Source: Lates calcarifer
Lineage: Eukaryota; Chordata; Actinopteri; Centropomidae
Direction of reading: 5' to 3'
DNA: 64,000 nucleotides
Assembly: GCF_001640805.2 (NCBI RefSeq)
Contig: NC_066837.1
Location: 23,769,804-23,833,803 of the forward strand
Of this stretch, positions 32,401 to 44,215 are shown one piece after another (the stretch's first letter is position 1; each line of letters starts with the position of its first letter). The position numbers and the translations under genes are program-made. A model generated the notes under the pieces. The model ran no database searches. It was given only the letters and a program-made list of their open reading frames with translations, and was not told the DNA's origin.

Positions 32401-35400
32401 AACCACACTTTCATCCCAGAACACCTCAGACATTTTCCAGTTTTACTGCAGGATGTTTACTGGTGAGAGCCTGGCTTTAGTTCCTCGCTTCAGGCATTTC
32501 AAAGCAGAGCCTTGTAATTATCAGCCCATCACTCCTGTTTAGCACAGCCACTTCTTTCCTTTTGTCCTGGCAGTTTTTTTTTACATCAGGCATCATTTAT
32601 GTGTGGTTTGGGACCAATTGTCTGCAGTGGTAGCTAGGAACTTAACTGCACACCATTTCTATCTGTCAGGCTGTCAAGCCAGTAATAGCTTTTTGATGGT
32701 TCATAGCATAAGTGGAAATAGGCCAGCAAGCTAAATACAGTACTGTACTGTATTAGGCATGGTTTGGACAGTTACTAAAAGGAGATACCATGAGTTTCAG
32801 TTGTTGCAACCTGTACAGTATAGCCGTATGTTGGCTAAGTGCATTCTCAACATATGCATACTTGTTTGGAATTTTAACACTAATTCTCTTTTGTCATTCC
32901 AGAGACTTTGACTCGCTGTCTAAAGAGAATGTCTACGAGAACAACCGACTGGTGAGTCAGTTTTACAGCTGTATGTTTTGAGGTCAGAACACTCCTGTGA
33001 TCTTGTGTTGTGTGGTAATGTCAGCATGGCGGTCAGCTCCTGGAGGAGGGCGAGTGTAATCACCTGTGGGCAAACTCCATCACTTTGTTTCGGGCGTCAT
33101 TAGTGTGTGCTTAATTTAATCATAAAATTATTAAGTTTTAGGACTGCATGCAGTCATGGTGAATGTGACTTAATGTATTTGACTGTCTATGTGGAGAGTG
33201 TTACTTAATTCTGATGGAGCCTGACGAGGGCAAAGAGGGAGGAAGCCAGAGCATGCAGCGTCTCTTCCCCTCCACCCCCACCCCCCCAAAAAAGAGGAAA
33301 ATCCTTGACATAAGCCTGTGGAGAGACCATGTAGAGAGGATTTTAAGTGTGAAAGTGCTGAATTTGCAGCTTTATATTATAACTAGAATGAATCCAGGAA
33401 CTTTTTAAAATCATATTTTTCTTGTTGGGTTTTTCCACATCATCTGTAAGCCAACAGAACATTGAGGGATGAAATGGGAGTCTCCTCATTTTCAGTCCGA
33501 GCTGAGCTTTGGCAGCTCTTTGCTGCTGTTTACATTCTTTTTATCCAGGAGCTCTCAGGGTAAGTGAGGGGTAGCACCAGAAGCAAACTCCTGGTGTGTT
33601 TGCTTGCAGTTGTTTTTTTATAAATAAAGCAAGTACTTCATTGTATCCATAGGGTCCAAGCCAGAGTGAGCAATCTATGATTGTTATGATGTGAGCCTCT
33701 TAAATTTGTTCATGGTTGTTTCTCTCCCGGGATTACTCTTCTTATAGATTTTTCATACAAAGGAGCAGGTGTACTGATGACATGTTCAGATCACATTCAG
33801 ACTGCTGTCAAAGGTTGATGTCTTATTGTCAGCGTTCAGAGATCTTGTCCCAGCTGTAGTTCTTCAAACATTACTGCTTACACCGAATTAGATTATGCTG
33901 TATAAGTAGCAAATAAAAATACATGTCAGTTTTACTTCCCTCCACTCACTCATGCTGGCCTACCCATGTGGTCCCGCTGTGTCTTTTTTCCCTTTTCTTT
34001 TCATACCTGGATAAAGGCAAGTCAGGTAGCCCAGACACATGTTGATCCATTTAACCTGCATCCCTGCATCAGTCTGAAAGGAGCTTGGCTCATTATTGCA
34101 TCATGGTTTGGACTACAACATTCATCAGAGCTGCTTTCAAAGTCTCTCAGTTTCACTTAAAGCTATTGGCATCTTCACTAAGAGCAGCACTGTGTTTGTT
34201 TTGGTGACGACTGTGGCATGAAGCTGTGAAATAGGTCTGTAGTGAATCAGTATTATCGGTCTAGAACTTTCACTAGTTTTCAGTAAATTGCAGGGGAGTA
34301 GACCTAAGAGAGGAACACTTTAGCTGTAAAGCAGGTATTATCTGTACAGTATGGTACAGTGCATTATGATTAATTTAGCATTTGTTTGGCTGGATTATGT
34401 CAGTGCTGTATAACTGCCAACGATTGTATCCCTGTTGTTATGTAACCTTACCCGCTCTCTCATTTCTTCAGTGGAATTTTTCATTAGAGTGATGGTTACC
34501 CTCAAAGTACAAACCATTACACTGTGAGCAAATGACTGATGTTTTGGCAGGCAGAGTTACATTATTCAGGTCATTGAGTGTCTGCTCGTTGGTGGGCCGT
34601 GACAAGCATCTGGATTAGTTGCACACATTCAACAAAAACATTATTCTGTCCTCAGTTTGTGTACATTCGCATGGAGGATGTTGATGGAAATACAACAATC
34701 AACTGAAATATTAGTAAGTAATTCAGGTCTGTTTGGTGAGTTTTTCAGTTCAAGTTGGTTCAACTGGTTGAAGTGAAGAGGCAACAGTTGTAATGATCAG
34801 ATCACTGCCTTTCAGTTTAACTGAACTATTGTCTTGCATGTAAAGTCAACACTTACTGTTTCTCAGCTCATTTCTTATCTCCTACCCTTACCTACCTCTC
34901 TTAGCTCCAGCCTTCCCTCATATTCTTTGTTTTTGTCTCATTATAGGCTTTTGAAGTGGCCGAGACACAGTTGGGGATTCCAGCCTTGTTGGACCCAGAG
35001 GACATGGTGTCCATGAAAGTGCCTGACCGGCTCAGCATCATCACCTATGTCTCCCAGTATTACAACTTCTTCAACAACAAGTCTCAAGGTTGGTGCACTA
35101 AATTCAGCTGGATTTTACTCACAGTGGTGTACACTCTGTAAAGGACATTTATCTATCTATGCTATGAGTTTATCTTGTTACTGAAGCCCTTTAGCTTTTT
35201 AGCATATTTCTTATCTGATCATAATTTCAAAGCCCTGTAAACTGTCCACACCCAGCACATGTTGAAATTGAGCAACTTAATTTGTGGGTGTGAAAACAGC
35301 TTAGAATAATTAGTTTATGTCATTAACTGATGAGTTCCTCTCCTTCCTCCCTCACAGCTAACCCCCCTTGCATGAAGAGGCTGAGTTCTGTTGGTCATAA

Positions 35401-38400
35401 TGAGCCGGCCCAGAAAAGGCCGCCAACCCCTTTGGAAGACAAAGTGGTTGAGTCTGAGGTAAGAACAAGGCTTGGCACCAGGAGAGGGCACAGAAATGAC
35501 CGGAATATACCCTTTTTTGATGGATGTCCAAGGCCTGGTAGACTTAAGACCACACTAAACTCCATAAGCTCTGCATGCTAAAAGTATCTGCTGGAGCCTG
35601 CATGTTAATTTTTTTTAAGTAATATTTTTTAATGATGTCCTTTTGTGGCCTGGAAAAGCACACAGAAACCTCACATATTTTTTTGGTAATACATTTGGTG
35701 TGTATCAGAAATCTTGTAATATCTAAGTATAATTCTGCATGTGCTATTTTGGGGTATTAACTAATCAGATCTGTACAATACAAATCCCATCATGCCATTT
35801 ATGTTCAACAATATACAATATTCACAGATGTATTTTATAATTACTACTTCCTCGTATGGGCTTTGTGTTGCACAGCAGGGGAAAATCAAAGCACCAGAGG
35901 TAGAGTAAGTCTATAAAGATAGCCTCTGTATCCTGTCTCTCTTTTCTCTCGCATGCCTTCACCTTCTGTCCTCCATCCCCATACTCCCATGTACTACTCC
36001 CCTCTCCTCCTCAACGTCCGCCCCCCCCTCTTCAGATGGAAATTCATTCCACTCCCTCCTCTTCCTGTTCTTCTTCCTCCTCACATCTGATCCCCCCTCC
36101 ACTCTCTGGTCCTGAGCCTAGGCAATAGGATGGGGTGGGGGTGGGGGGTTGGGCTAGGAGGTGGAAGCAAAACAGTTAGGTCATTCTTTTATTTAACCAT
36201 CTCTTGTACATAAAAGACTAACTGTTGTACTCTCCTAACACTGTGTGCCAAGTTTTTGTATATGCTGCTTTTAAATCCTTTACTTACTTACCACAAATAA
36301 CAAAAACCAAAAAAAAAAACAAGTGACTAAAACAATATATCAATCCTAAATATTAATCATATCCCAAATGTTTGACTCCCAGAGCCACTATAACCCAAGC
36401 TATTTGGTTTTTTTACTAACCAAAACTTTTTTTTATCATGACATATGTTTTGGTATTTATCAAATGGTGTTTTAAAATTAAAAAGAAATTCAGTAATGAG
36501 CCACATGAATCAATGAGCAGTAGATGTTGCAGTGACCAAGCAGATAGTAGCTAGTTTAACAGAATGAATGATCCACATCCTCAAATCCTGACTCCGTGTT
36601 TGATCTCCCTCCCTCCCCATTACTCTCCATCTTCCCCCCTTCCCCCTGACGTCTTCGCCCTGTCCCACCTACCCTGCGAACAACGCCTCGGTCACTCGCA
36701 CTAGCCGAGCAAGCCTGCGCAGACAGACGTAGCAGCGTTTGCAGCGGTCAAGCGCAACACGCTCAGCAGCACCTGCGCTGCCTGCCAGAAACACGTTCAC
36801 CTGGTGCAGAGGTTTCTGGTGGACGGCAAGCTCTACCATCGCAACTGCTTCAGGTGAATCCCGCAGCGACAGCTGACTGACTACTTTATTTATAGATTTT
36901 ATTTAGCTCTGAAAAAATTCTTCATTTTCTTAGAGTTATAGTCCTTAAGACTTCAATCTTGGTTGATCTGGCTACACTCGTGGTTAGAGGTAGTAACAGC
37001 AAGTTTTATACTAACGTTTTATACTACAGTTTCTCTAATTCTGGGGCTGCAAACAGCTACTTTGTCAGAATTATAACATAAGAGCAACTGGTGTATTTAC
37101 AGCAGTGCAGCCACACAAGCTCGCATTGTGCATAATTTAGCACAATGAATTTACCATGGGACTGGCACACTCTGCCACTAACAATGAAAACATATCTTAG
37201 TGTATTTTGTCACATTTGTACTTGATTAATGATTCACCTTTTTTTTAGCTTTATATATTATCTCAACAATCTTTATAACCTATTTAAGATCTCCTGCTGT
37301 ATCTTCTTGTCTCAGGTGCACAGAGTGTCACAGCACTCTGCTTCCTGGATCTTACAAAATAGGGAGCGACTCTGGGGCATTGGTCTGTACACATCACCTT
37401 GCAAGGCACGCTTTAGCCAACCAGAACGGCCGACCAGATCTTAGTAAGAGACCAATGGCAGTACAGTCTGCCAGGATTTGTCGCAGCACAACTCCTCACA
37501 CCTCGCCCTCTGAGAGGGACCGGACAAAGACTCCATCCTCAGCGAGCCGAACAAATGATACTGACACACCTGCCACTGACTCTGCCACTGTCACTCCTGT
37601 TACAACAAACAAAGCAGACTCTTTGGAAAAAGCAAAAGACATGGATGCTAGTGGAGCGACAGAGGAGAAACCACGTTCTTCTTCTCCTCCCAACCCTTTT
37701 GATGAGAGTGATGAAGAGGAGGAGGACGGAGAGAAGGAGGAAGACACTCAAACACCAGCCAAATATACAGCCAATGGGGACCTCCCTTCTACACCTGTCA
37801 GCCATCATGAAGGTGTCAGTCGGCCGGTGCCGGTGCCAGCCCCCCGCAGGGTTTCTGAACCCACCCCTCCTCCTCGCCCTGCCCCTCGGATTCGGCTACC
37901 CCGTACAACAGACAGCCTCACAGCTGGTGTGTGCTTATTGCAGAACATAAATTGTTACAAAGATAAATATATTATTTGATACTGATCCTCACATTTTACC
38001 TGAAATCATAGGTGAACATCAGAAGCCTCCAACTCCTCCCAAACCTCGAGAGAGATCACAGTCTCCTGGAAGGTATCTCAATTTCTGTCACTTTTTGTGT
38101 CCAGTTCTGCCATTTCACCGACCTTAATCATATCAGCACAGTCTTTCTCTGAATTGCATCTTGTTACAGCATGTACTGTAGCTGTTTGTTCCTCCATGCC
38201 TCCATTTGGTTGTGTTTTGTTGTCTTCCCCTCTGTGACCCCTCCATGCCTATCTGTGTATCTTCACTGTCCAGCCTGTCCAGTGGCACCCATAAACCCAA
38301 AGACCCACCTTGGCTCGCCCTGGTCCAGTCAGAGCCCAAGAAGAAGAAAGCCCCTCCCCCTCCCCCTGCCGGATTGGCAACACCTCCCAATACAGGCTCT

Positions 38401-41400
38401 CTGTCCTCTCTCAAAGGAGAGGGCTCCAGACCCAGCACGCCCCCTCCTGCCTTCCAACCCGTTTGAGGACGACGATGATGAAAATAATGAGGCAGAGGAA
38501 GAGGAGGAGAGCGAAGGAGGCGCGATTCCACCCACGGTGGCAGCTAGTCACCCGTGGTACAGCATCACTCGGGCGCCTGAATCAACAGGTACTGACACTC
38601 CCCCTAGTGGAGGCAGCTCGTCCCGCTCTGCCAGCCCCGGGAACACTCGGAGCAAGAAACGCCCAGCACCCCGGGTTCCACAGCCACCTACCAGTAACCA
38701 AGGTCAGTTTTACCACAAACATCTCATACAGGAAAAAAATACAAAGAGATTAGAGTTAGAGATTTTACTCTGACTCTACTCTCCTTTAGTGTGATACCAC
38801 CTCACCTAAATAAGTTTGTACTCTGCAGAGATGCAAATACTTGCTAGTATTAAATTACCCTTCATGTGGACTAGTAAGGTAGAAATGAATACGTTTTGGG
38901 AGGAGAACACTAGTTTCCTGTGCTGCAAACTACATGTTACTAAATAGCAGTATTTAGACATATATTAGGACATTTATTGAAAAACAAATTTTTGCAGTAT
39001 TTTAGTACATTGGTGTTAAAATTAAATGAGCATAAACTATTCAATCAAATGTAATTGGATGCATTAGAGTATGTATATACAATAGTTTTATTTAATATTT
39101 AGTTCAGTGACTGTGGTCTGCAGCAGGTGACCATGTATGTTTTATTGCATTGAGGACCGACCTAGCCATTATTGTCCTGCTGCATACTAAATGCTGTCCT
39201 AAGGATTCCGATGCCTTTCCTTGTGTTTGAACGGAGATGTTTGTCTTATCTGATCCAAAAAACTATTTCCGTAGCTCTACAGGTTTCTTACTGTACTGTT
39301 TTCAAAGCTGTAATCTGGTCTGTGCATTCTTGAGGCTTTGCATGTTGTGGTAACCCTCTGAGGTTAAGCTGATGGAGTCTTTGTCTTTTGACAGCTCTAC
39401 ATTTAGTCACAGATGCCCCTGTGGAGTGTTGCTGTTGCACTGTTGTTGTTATTGTTATTGTACGACCTTCTGTCAGTCACTGTATGAGTACTCTGTGGTC
39501 TATTCTGTGGTCTCTCATATCTGCTGAGTTCGTCAGTGTATTCTTGTTTCATAACAATATACCAATATACCAATACATTATGTTATGCTGTGTGACATTT
39601 TTCAGCCTCATGATAGTGTGCCTCCTCCTACTTCCTCTTCCTCACTGACACTATGTCACACATAGAACCAGCTTCATGCCCTTTACTTTCTCATAAAGTA
39701 ACTATGAAACAAAATACACTGCTAAACCTTGATGCACAGTTCACAAGTGTAAAGGGCTCCAATTCCTAAACAGTTGATTTGATGTGGGTTTTTAAACACC
39801 CTCCAATTTTAAATGTTGGCATTTCAGTATAGTTTACCTGGAACAACAACTCTAAGTTTGGAACACAGAGTCTCTATCCCACAAAAGAAAGACAAGGAAG
39901 AGAAAGAGATACTGTATATACTGTAAATGTTCATTGTTTTTTGCTCTTTTTCCATCCTTTCTCCATTTCAATCTGTCCCAACTACTTTGATTTCTGTTTC
40001 ATTTTTGCACTCTTTGCTCTTTGTTTTCAATTAATCTTTTTCCCTCTTCAGTTCTCCCTCACTCTCAGCCCTCCTCTTGCTCTCCCTCTCCAGCTCTCAG
40101 CATAGAGAGTCTGTCCTCTGGCTCGGACCACAGCTCCTCCCAGCCCCCGTTGGGTGGCAGTGCCAGCAGCGACCAGGAACACGCCTTCACCAAAAGTCAT
40201 TCAGAGCCTTCCATCTGTTCACCATGCGACTCCACAGCCTCCCCTTCCTCCTCCTCCTCGACCGAGCGTCTGCCTCATCCCTCCCCCAGCCCCTACCCCT
40301 CTCCCATGCCATCGAACGCCAGCTCAGCTCCAGCCACTCCACAGACCAGTCGCAGTTCAGGGACCAAAGGAGCTCCTCCACCACGACCCCCGACAACCCC
40401 CAGCCCACTGGCCTCAGGGGCCACCCAATCGCACAACAAGGTAAGACGACCACCTCCAAATAAAGCAATATAAAATAATACACTTTGCACATGATATAAA
40501 TTCAGCGCTTTTCTCATTTTAGCGGATATGTAAGGAGAACCCATTCAACAGGAAAGCTTCTCCCTCCCCTGCTAAATCCAAAACTAGACCACCAAGGGGC
40601 TCTCGTCCTGCCAGACCCCCAGCCCCTGGTCATGGCTTCCCACTAATCAAACGCAAGGTATAACAACTAAAGACAGAATACATGTTTCAGCATAGAGACA
40701 GCATTAATAGAAGGGACATTAAGTACTCAAATGAACAATTCGTTCCAAACTTCCCTACAGGTGCAGTCAGATCAGTTTATCCCAGTGGAGGACATCCACG
40801 GGGAGATGAGTCAGCTGGAGAAACAGTTGGATGAGCTGGAGCAAGAGGGGAGTGGAGCTGGAGAAGAAGCTGAGAGACAACCCTAACGGTATCACATTGC
40901 AATTCTTTTAAGGGAGTTCCTTGAGTCCACACATGTTGTGCTAAACAAGGTTTCACTATATTCAAAATTTGGAACATTACAAAAAAAGAGCAGCTTGCAA
41001 ATTGTCACTTAGGCTCAAAGCAAAAAAAAAAAAAAAAAGCCCAGATGCCTGAATTTTGCCCAAAAGAATAATAAATAATCATGTAAACCGAATGTATATC
41101 CTTGTGTTTCTCTGTTGTGATCACAGATGAGGATGAAGAGCACCTCTTGGTGGACTGGTTCACTCTGATCCACGAGAAACACCTTTTAGTCCGACGAGAG
41201 GCTGAGCTGGTCTACACGTAAGTTTCAGGCTGTGGAAAGAGGCGGATGTTTTTACTGTGTGACTCAAATCAGTCATATACCTGACATCACAGTGACTCAC
41301 AGTCTGTCATTAGATGCAAATTTGAAGTGGTTTCCTTTCCCTCCTTCAGTCACAATGATTATGTGTAACAATATCAGTGTACTGCTGGACAGTGGAGAAG

Positions 41401-42537
41401 TAAATAGTGCTGTAACAATGTTTTGCAAAGTATCTGAAACAATAAAACTGACTGGAGATTATTTAACATCAAAATGTGAAAAATGAAAAAAATCTCAAAC
41501 TATACATGAAACACCGTCCAGTTCCCAAATGTGCAAATCTAAGTCTTGTTTCAGGAAGGACGAGATGTTTTATTTGTTGTTTGTGTTGTTCTTTGCAGAA
41601 AGTAGGTTAAAAATAGTGAATAGCAGGATACCAGTTTCTAATATACAGTTTGTTGCCGCAGGGCGAAGCAGCAGAACCTGGAAGAGAGGCAAGCCGATGT
41701 GGAGTATGAGCTGAGGTGTCTTCTCAACAAACCAGGTGTGTTTGGCCTTCATACCTACATATACAGCCAAACTCATTACCTGTATGTCTTCTGCCATCAA
41801 ACATCACATTCCACATACTGCATACACTGCTCAGGGCTACACTGATCAACAGCAGATTATCTGTTGGCTATCTGCCCTAATAGGATGTACATTTACTTAC
41901 TGATATTACCTTTGCTTCATTTATTCATCAGTCTTCTAAACACCCACAGAGTATCAGTGCACTCATAATTATCTTGTGATATTTACTTAGTGAATTGACA
42001 TATGTAGTACGCAATAAATAATTAATCAACTACCCTTTCTTTCTCAGAGAAAGACTGGACGGAGGATGACAAGAGCCGGGAGCAGGAGCTAATGGCCGAG
42101 CTGGTTACCATCATTGAACAGCGCAACCAGATCGTCAACAGCATGGATCAGGACAGGCAGAGGTAATCAGTAACCCAGGAAGTACTGACTGGTGATGATG
42201 TTTGCAGCTACCAGTTATCTAACAACTATTCTGTCACAGGGAAGAAGAGGAGGATAAACTTATGGAAGCCATGCTGAAGAAGAAAGGTAGGAATGATGAG
42301 TTTCTTTTGTAGCAGATAAAAGATACTTTAAATGAGAGCAGTCACTGAGCAGAACATGTAAGTGTTAGATGTCACTCCTTTTTCCTATTTTCATCCTCAT
42401 CAGACTTCCATAAGGATCCAAGCAGCGACCAGCAGAAGAAGAAAGGAGCAAAGTTCAAACCCATTAAGGTGCTGAAGCGGCTGAGCCATAAAGCAGAACC
42501 AGGCAATAGTCACAGCCCTCGCAAAGAGAAAAGCTGA
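29490..42537 (+). CDS. micall1: MICAL-like protein 1, 16 exons (two frame breaks)
   Basis: Exons: 29490-29635, 32903-32951, 34947-35088, 35358-35458, 36705-36853 (start could be 36723), 37316-37926, 38012-38072, 38274-38702, 40052-40440, 40523-40657, 40761-40888, 41127-41217, 41662-41735, 42048-42162, 42240-42286, 42404-42537. About 932 aa after discounting two extra bases (human 863). MICAL-L1 organises tubular recycling endosomes with Rab8/Rab35, EHD1 and syndapin (family knowledge). Domains: calponin-homology (about 1-110), LIM (about 169-230, C-A-A-C start), a long acidic/Pro-rich middle with three NPF motifs (NPFDES, NPFEDD, ENPFNR), and a C-terminal coiled bMERB region (about 738-915) with [15 protein letters not shown]. 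Exons 8 (429 nt, phases need 428) and 11 (128 nt, phases need 127) each carry one surplus base; see findings. Confidence 0.93.
30730..30875 (+). mobile_element. tRNA-derived SINE remnant in micall1 intron 1
   Basis: TGTAGCTCAGTGG resembles an RNA polymerase III A box and GGTTTGACTCC a B box about 60 bases later. The segment then ends with CATCCGGTAAATGACATG, like the GTCTGCTAAATGA tail of many fish tRNA-SINEs. Diverged single copy; no clear target-site duplication was identified. Confidence 0.6.
31878..31921. repeat. (AC)n microsatellite in micall1 intron 1
   Basis: Dinucleotide AC tract with minor interruptions, read directly. Confidence 0.9.
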
Positions 42538-43960
42538 ACAGAGGACACACTCTCCTACAGAGGATACAAGACTGCTTTAACATGACTAAGCAAAATAAAA
42601 AAGTATGTGAGAACAGAAATACATCAGGTCAACAAGGATGAGATGATGTCTCCTCTAACTGTGTTATTAATGACTCAAGTGCAACCCTGGACCCAGTCCC
42701 TGCTCATGTCATTACGCTTCTCCAAAAAATCTCCCCAGTGACTATTTTCCATTGCCACTGTGTGTTAAAATAGACAGTATAACAACTCAAGTGCTTTAAG
42801 GGCTGACATGTTTGTAAGCTCTCCGACCTTTCAAGCTAGTGAGATGTAGATTAGGTTCCTAAATTACTGCACTGATTCGTTGGATGCTCTCGCTTCACTT
42901 TCCCTGCACAGTGACTCTGCCTCTAGGCTTTTTGTCAAGGTTCAACAGTGGTGTGATTCGTGAGTTGGATGCAATTTTATCTTTCATATCCATTCGTTTT
43001 TAATATGTTTTTATTCTTATCCTGTTTATGCACCTTGAATACCTGTCTCCTCTGCTCCTTATGTTCAAAGGTCAGTAGATGGATATCTGAGAAGGTTTTA
43101 TGTCATGTCTGGTTTGAGCCTGTGGTACTAGTTTTTTTTTTTTCTTTTTTTCTGTTAGATGAACCCTGTTTTATACTTAGCAACATCTCCCCTTAAAATG
43201 CTCAGTCAACAATGGATACCTAAGCTCTTCTAGCTGCTATATTACGGCTGATTGTTTTTTTCCTTGTTTTTAGTTTATTCAGTGACAGTTTTCCAATGGT
43301 GTCATCTGTGTAAATGAATATCATCAAACACATGGATGAACATAAACACACATTTTATGAGTGTACATGATTGGAAACAAAAGCAGGACTCAAAATCAGA
43401 TCGGTTTTTAAAAAATTCTGGAGGACAGCTTGGTAGAAAGTATTAAACTGCAGATGTCTGTTAGAAAGTTTTATTAATATGAAAGGTCACACATGCAATA
43501 ATGAATATTAGAAAAGGCAGATATTCAGTATTTTAGCAACTGTAACAGTTTTAACCATTGGAGGAAAACCTGAATATGCAATCATTAATTTATATTTTAC
43601 TATGCCTTTCTGTATGTTTCAGTGTTCTGCCTTAAGAGTGGATTGCAAAAACGTGTTTATGTTGAGATTGTTTGTTTGAGTGCCATTTATTTAATTGCTT
43701 ATGTGGATTGGCATCATTTGTTAGAGCTAATGTAAATGCCCATATTGTTTACTCATTCTGTTTTGTCAGTTTGATTGTCTGTTTGTCCTCCATTTTAAAT
43801 GGTTATCTCTATTGTGTCTGTTTCTGCTCTGTGCCTGTCTTCCTGTCCAGCTGAAACCAAGGGCTTCTGTAGCGCTATACATTGTCCTAAAAACAGCAGC
43901 AGGATTATATCGCATACTGACACTGGAAGGCAGAGGAATAAAATAAGTTAATGCAAGCAG
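42538..43960 (+). other. micall1 3' UTR
   Basis: About 1.4 kb after the micall1 stop, to a strong AATAAA at 43937-43942. The opposing C22orf23-homologue transcript has a possible poly(A) signal at 43686-43691 (TTTATT on plus), so the two 3' UTRs may overlap by about 250 bases. Confidence 0.5.
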
Positions 43961-44215
43961 ATGGTGTTTGTTTCTTGTGAGTTGAATCTGTTCACAGCCT
44001 GACAGTTTTGTCTTCACTGCTGTTTTGTCACACCTCAGCTGCAGAAACAGCTGCTGCACAGTGCAGCGTGCTAGCTGCAACCTCTTTGCAGACATCACAG
44101 TCACACTCATTACACCACATTGCAGTACTGTCTTTCGCAGTCTGTGTTTAATGGTTTTGACAGTTATCTTGCTTGCACCTGATTTCCAAGTAATTTCCAA
44201 GCGACGGGTCAGTGG

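Noticed and set aside
36035..36122. Possible extra micall1 exon ([15 protein letters not shown]...) between exons 4 and 5
   Set aside because: It has a good acceptor but no usable donor before an in-frame stop; it could only be an alternative end, with no supporting homology.
39120..39380. Possible DNA-transposon fragment in micall1 intron 8 (minus strand reads [14 protein letters not shown])
   Set aside because: Vaguely like a transposase SDET block, but too short and diverged to assign.
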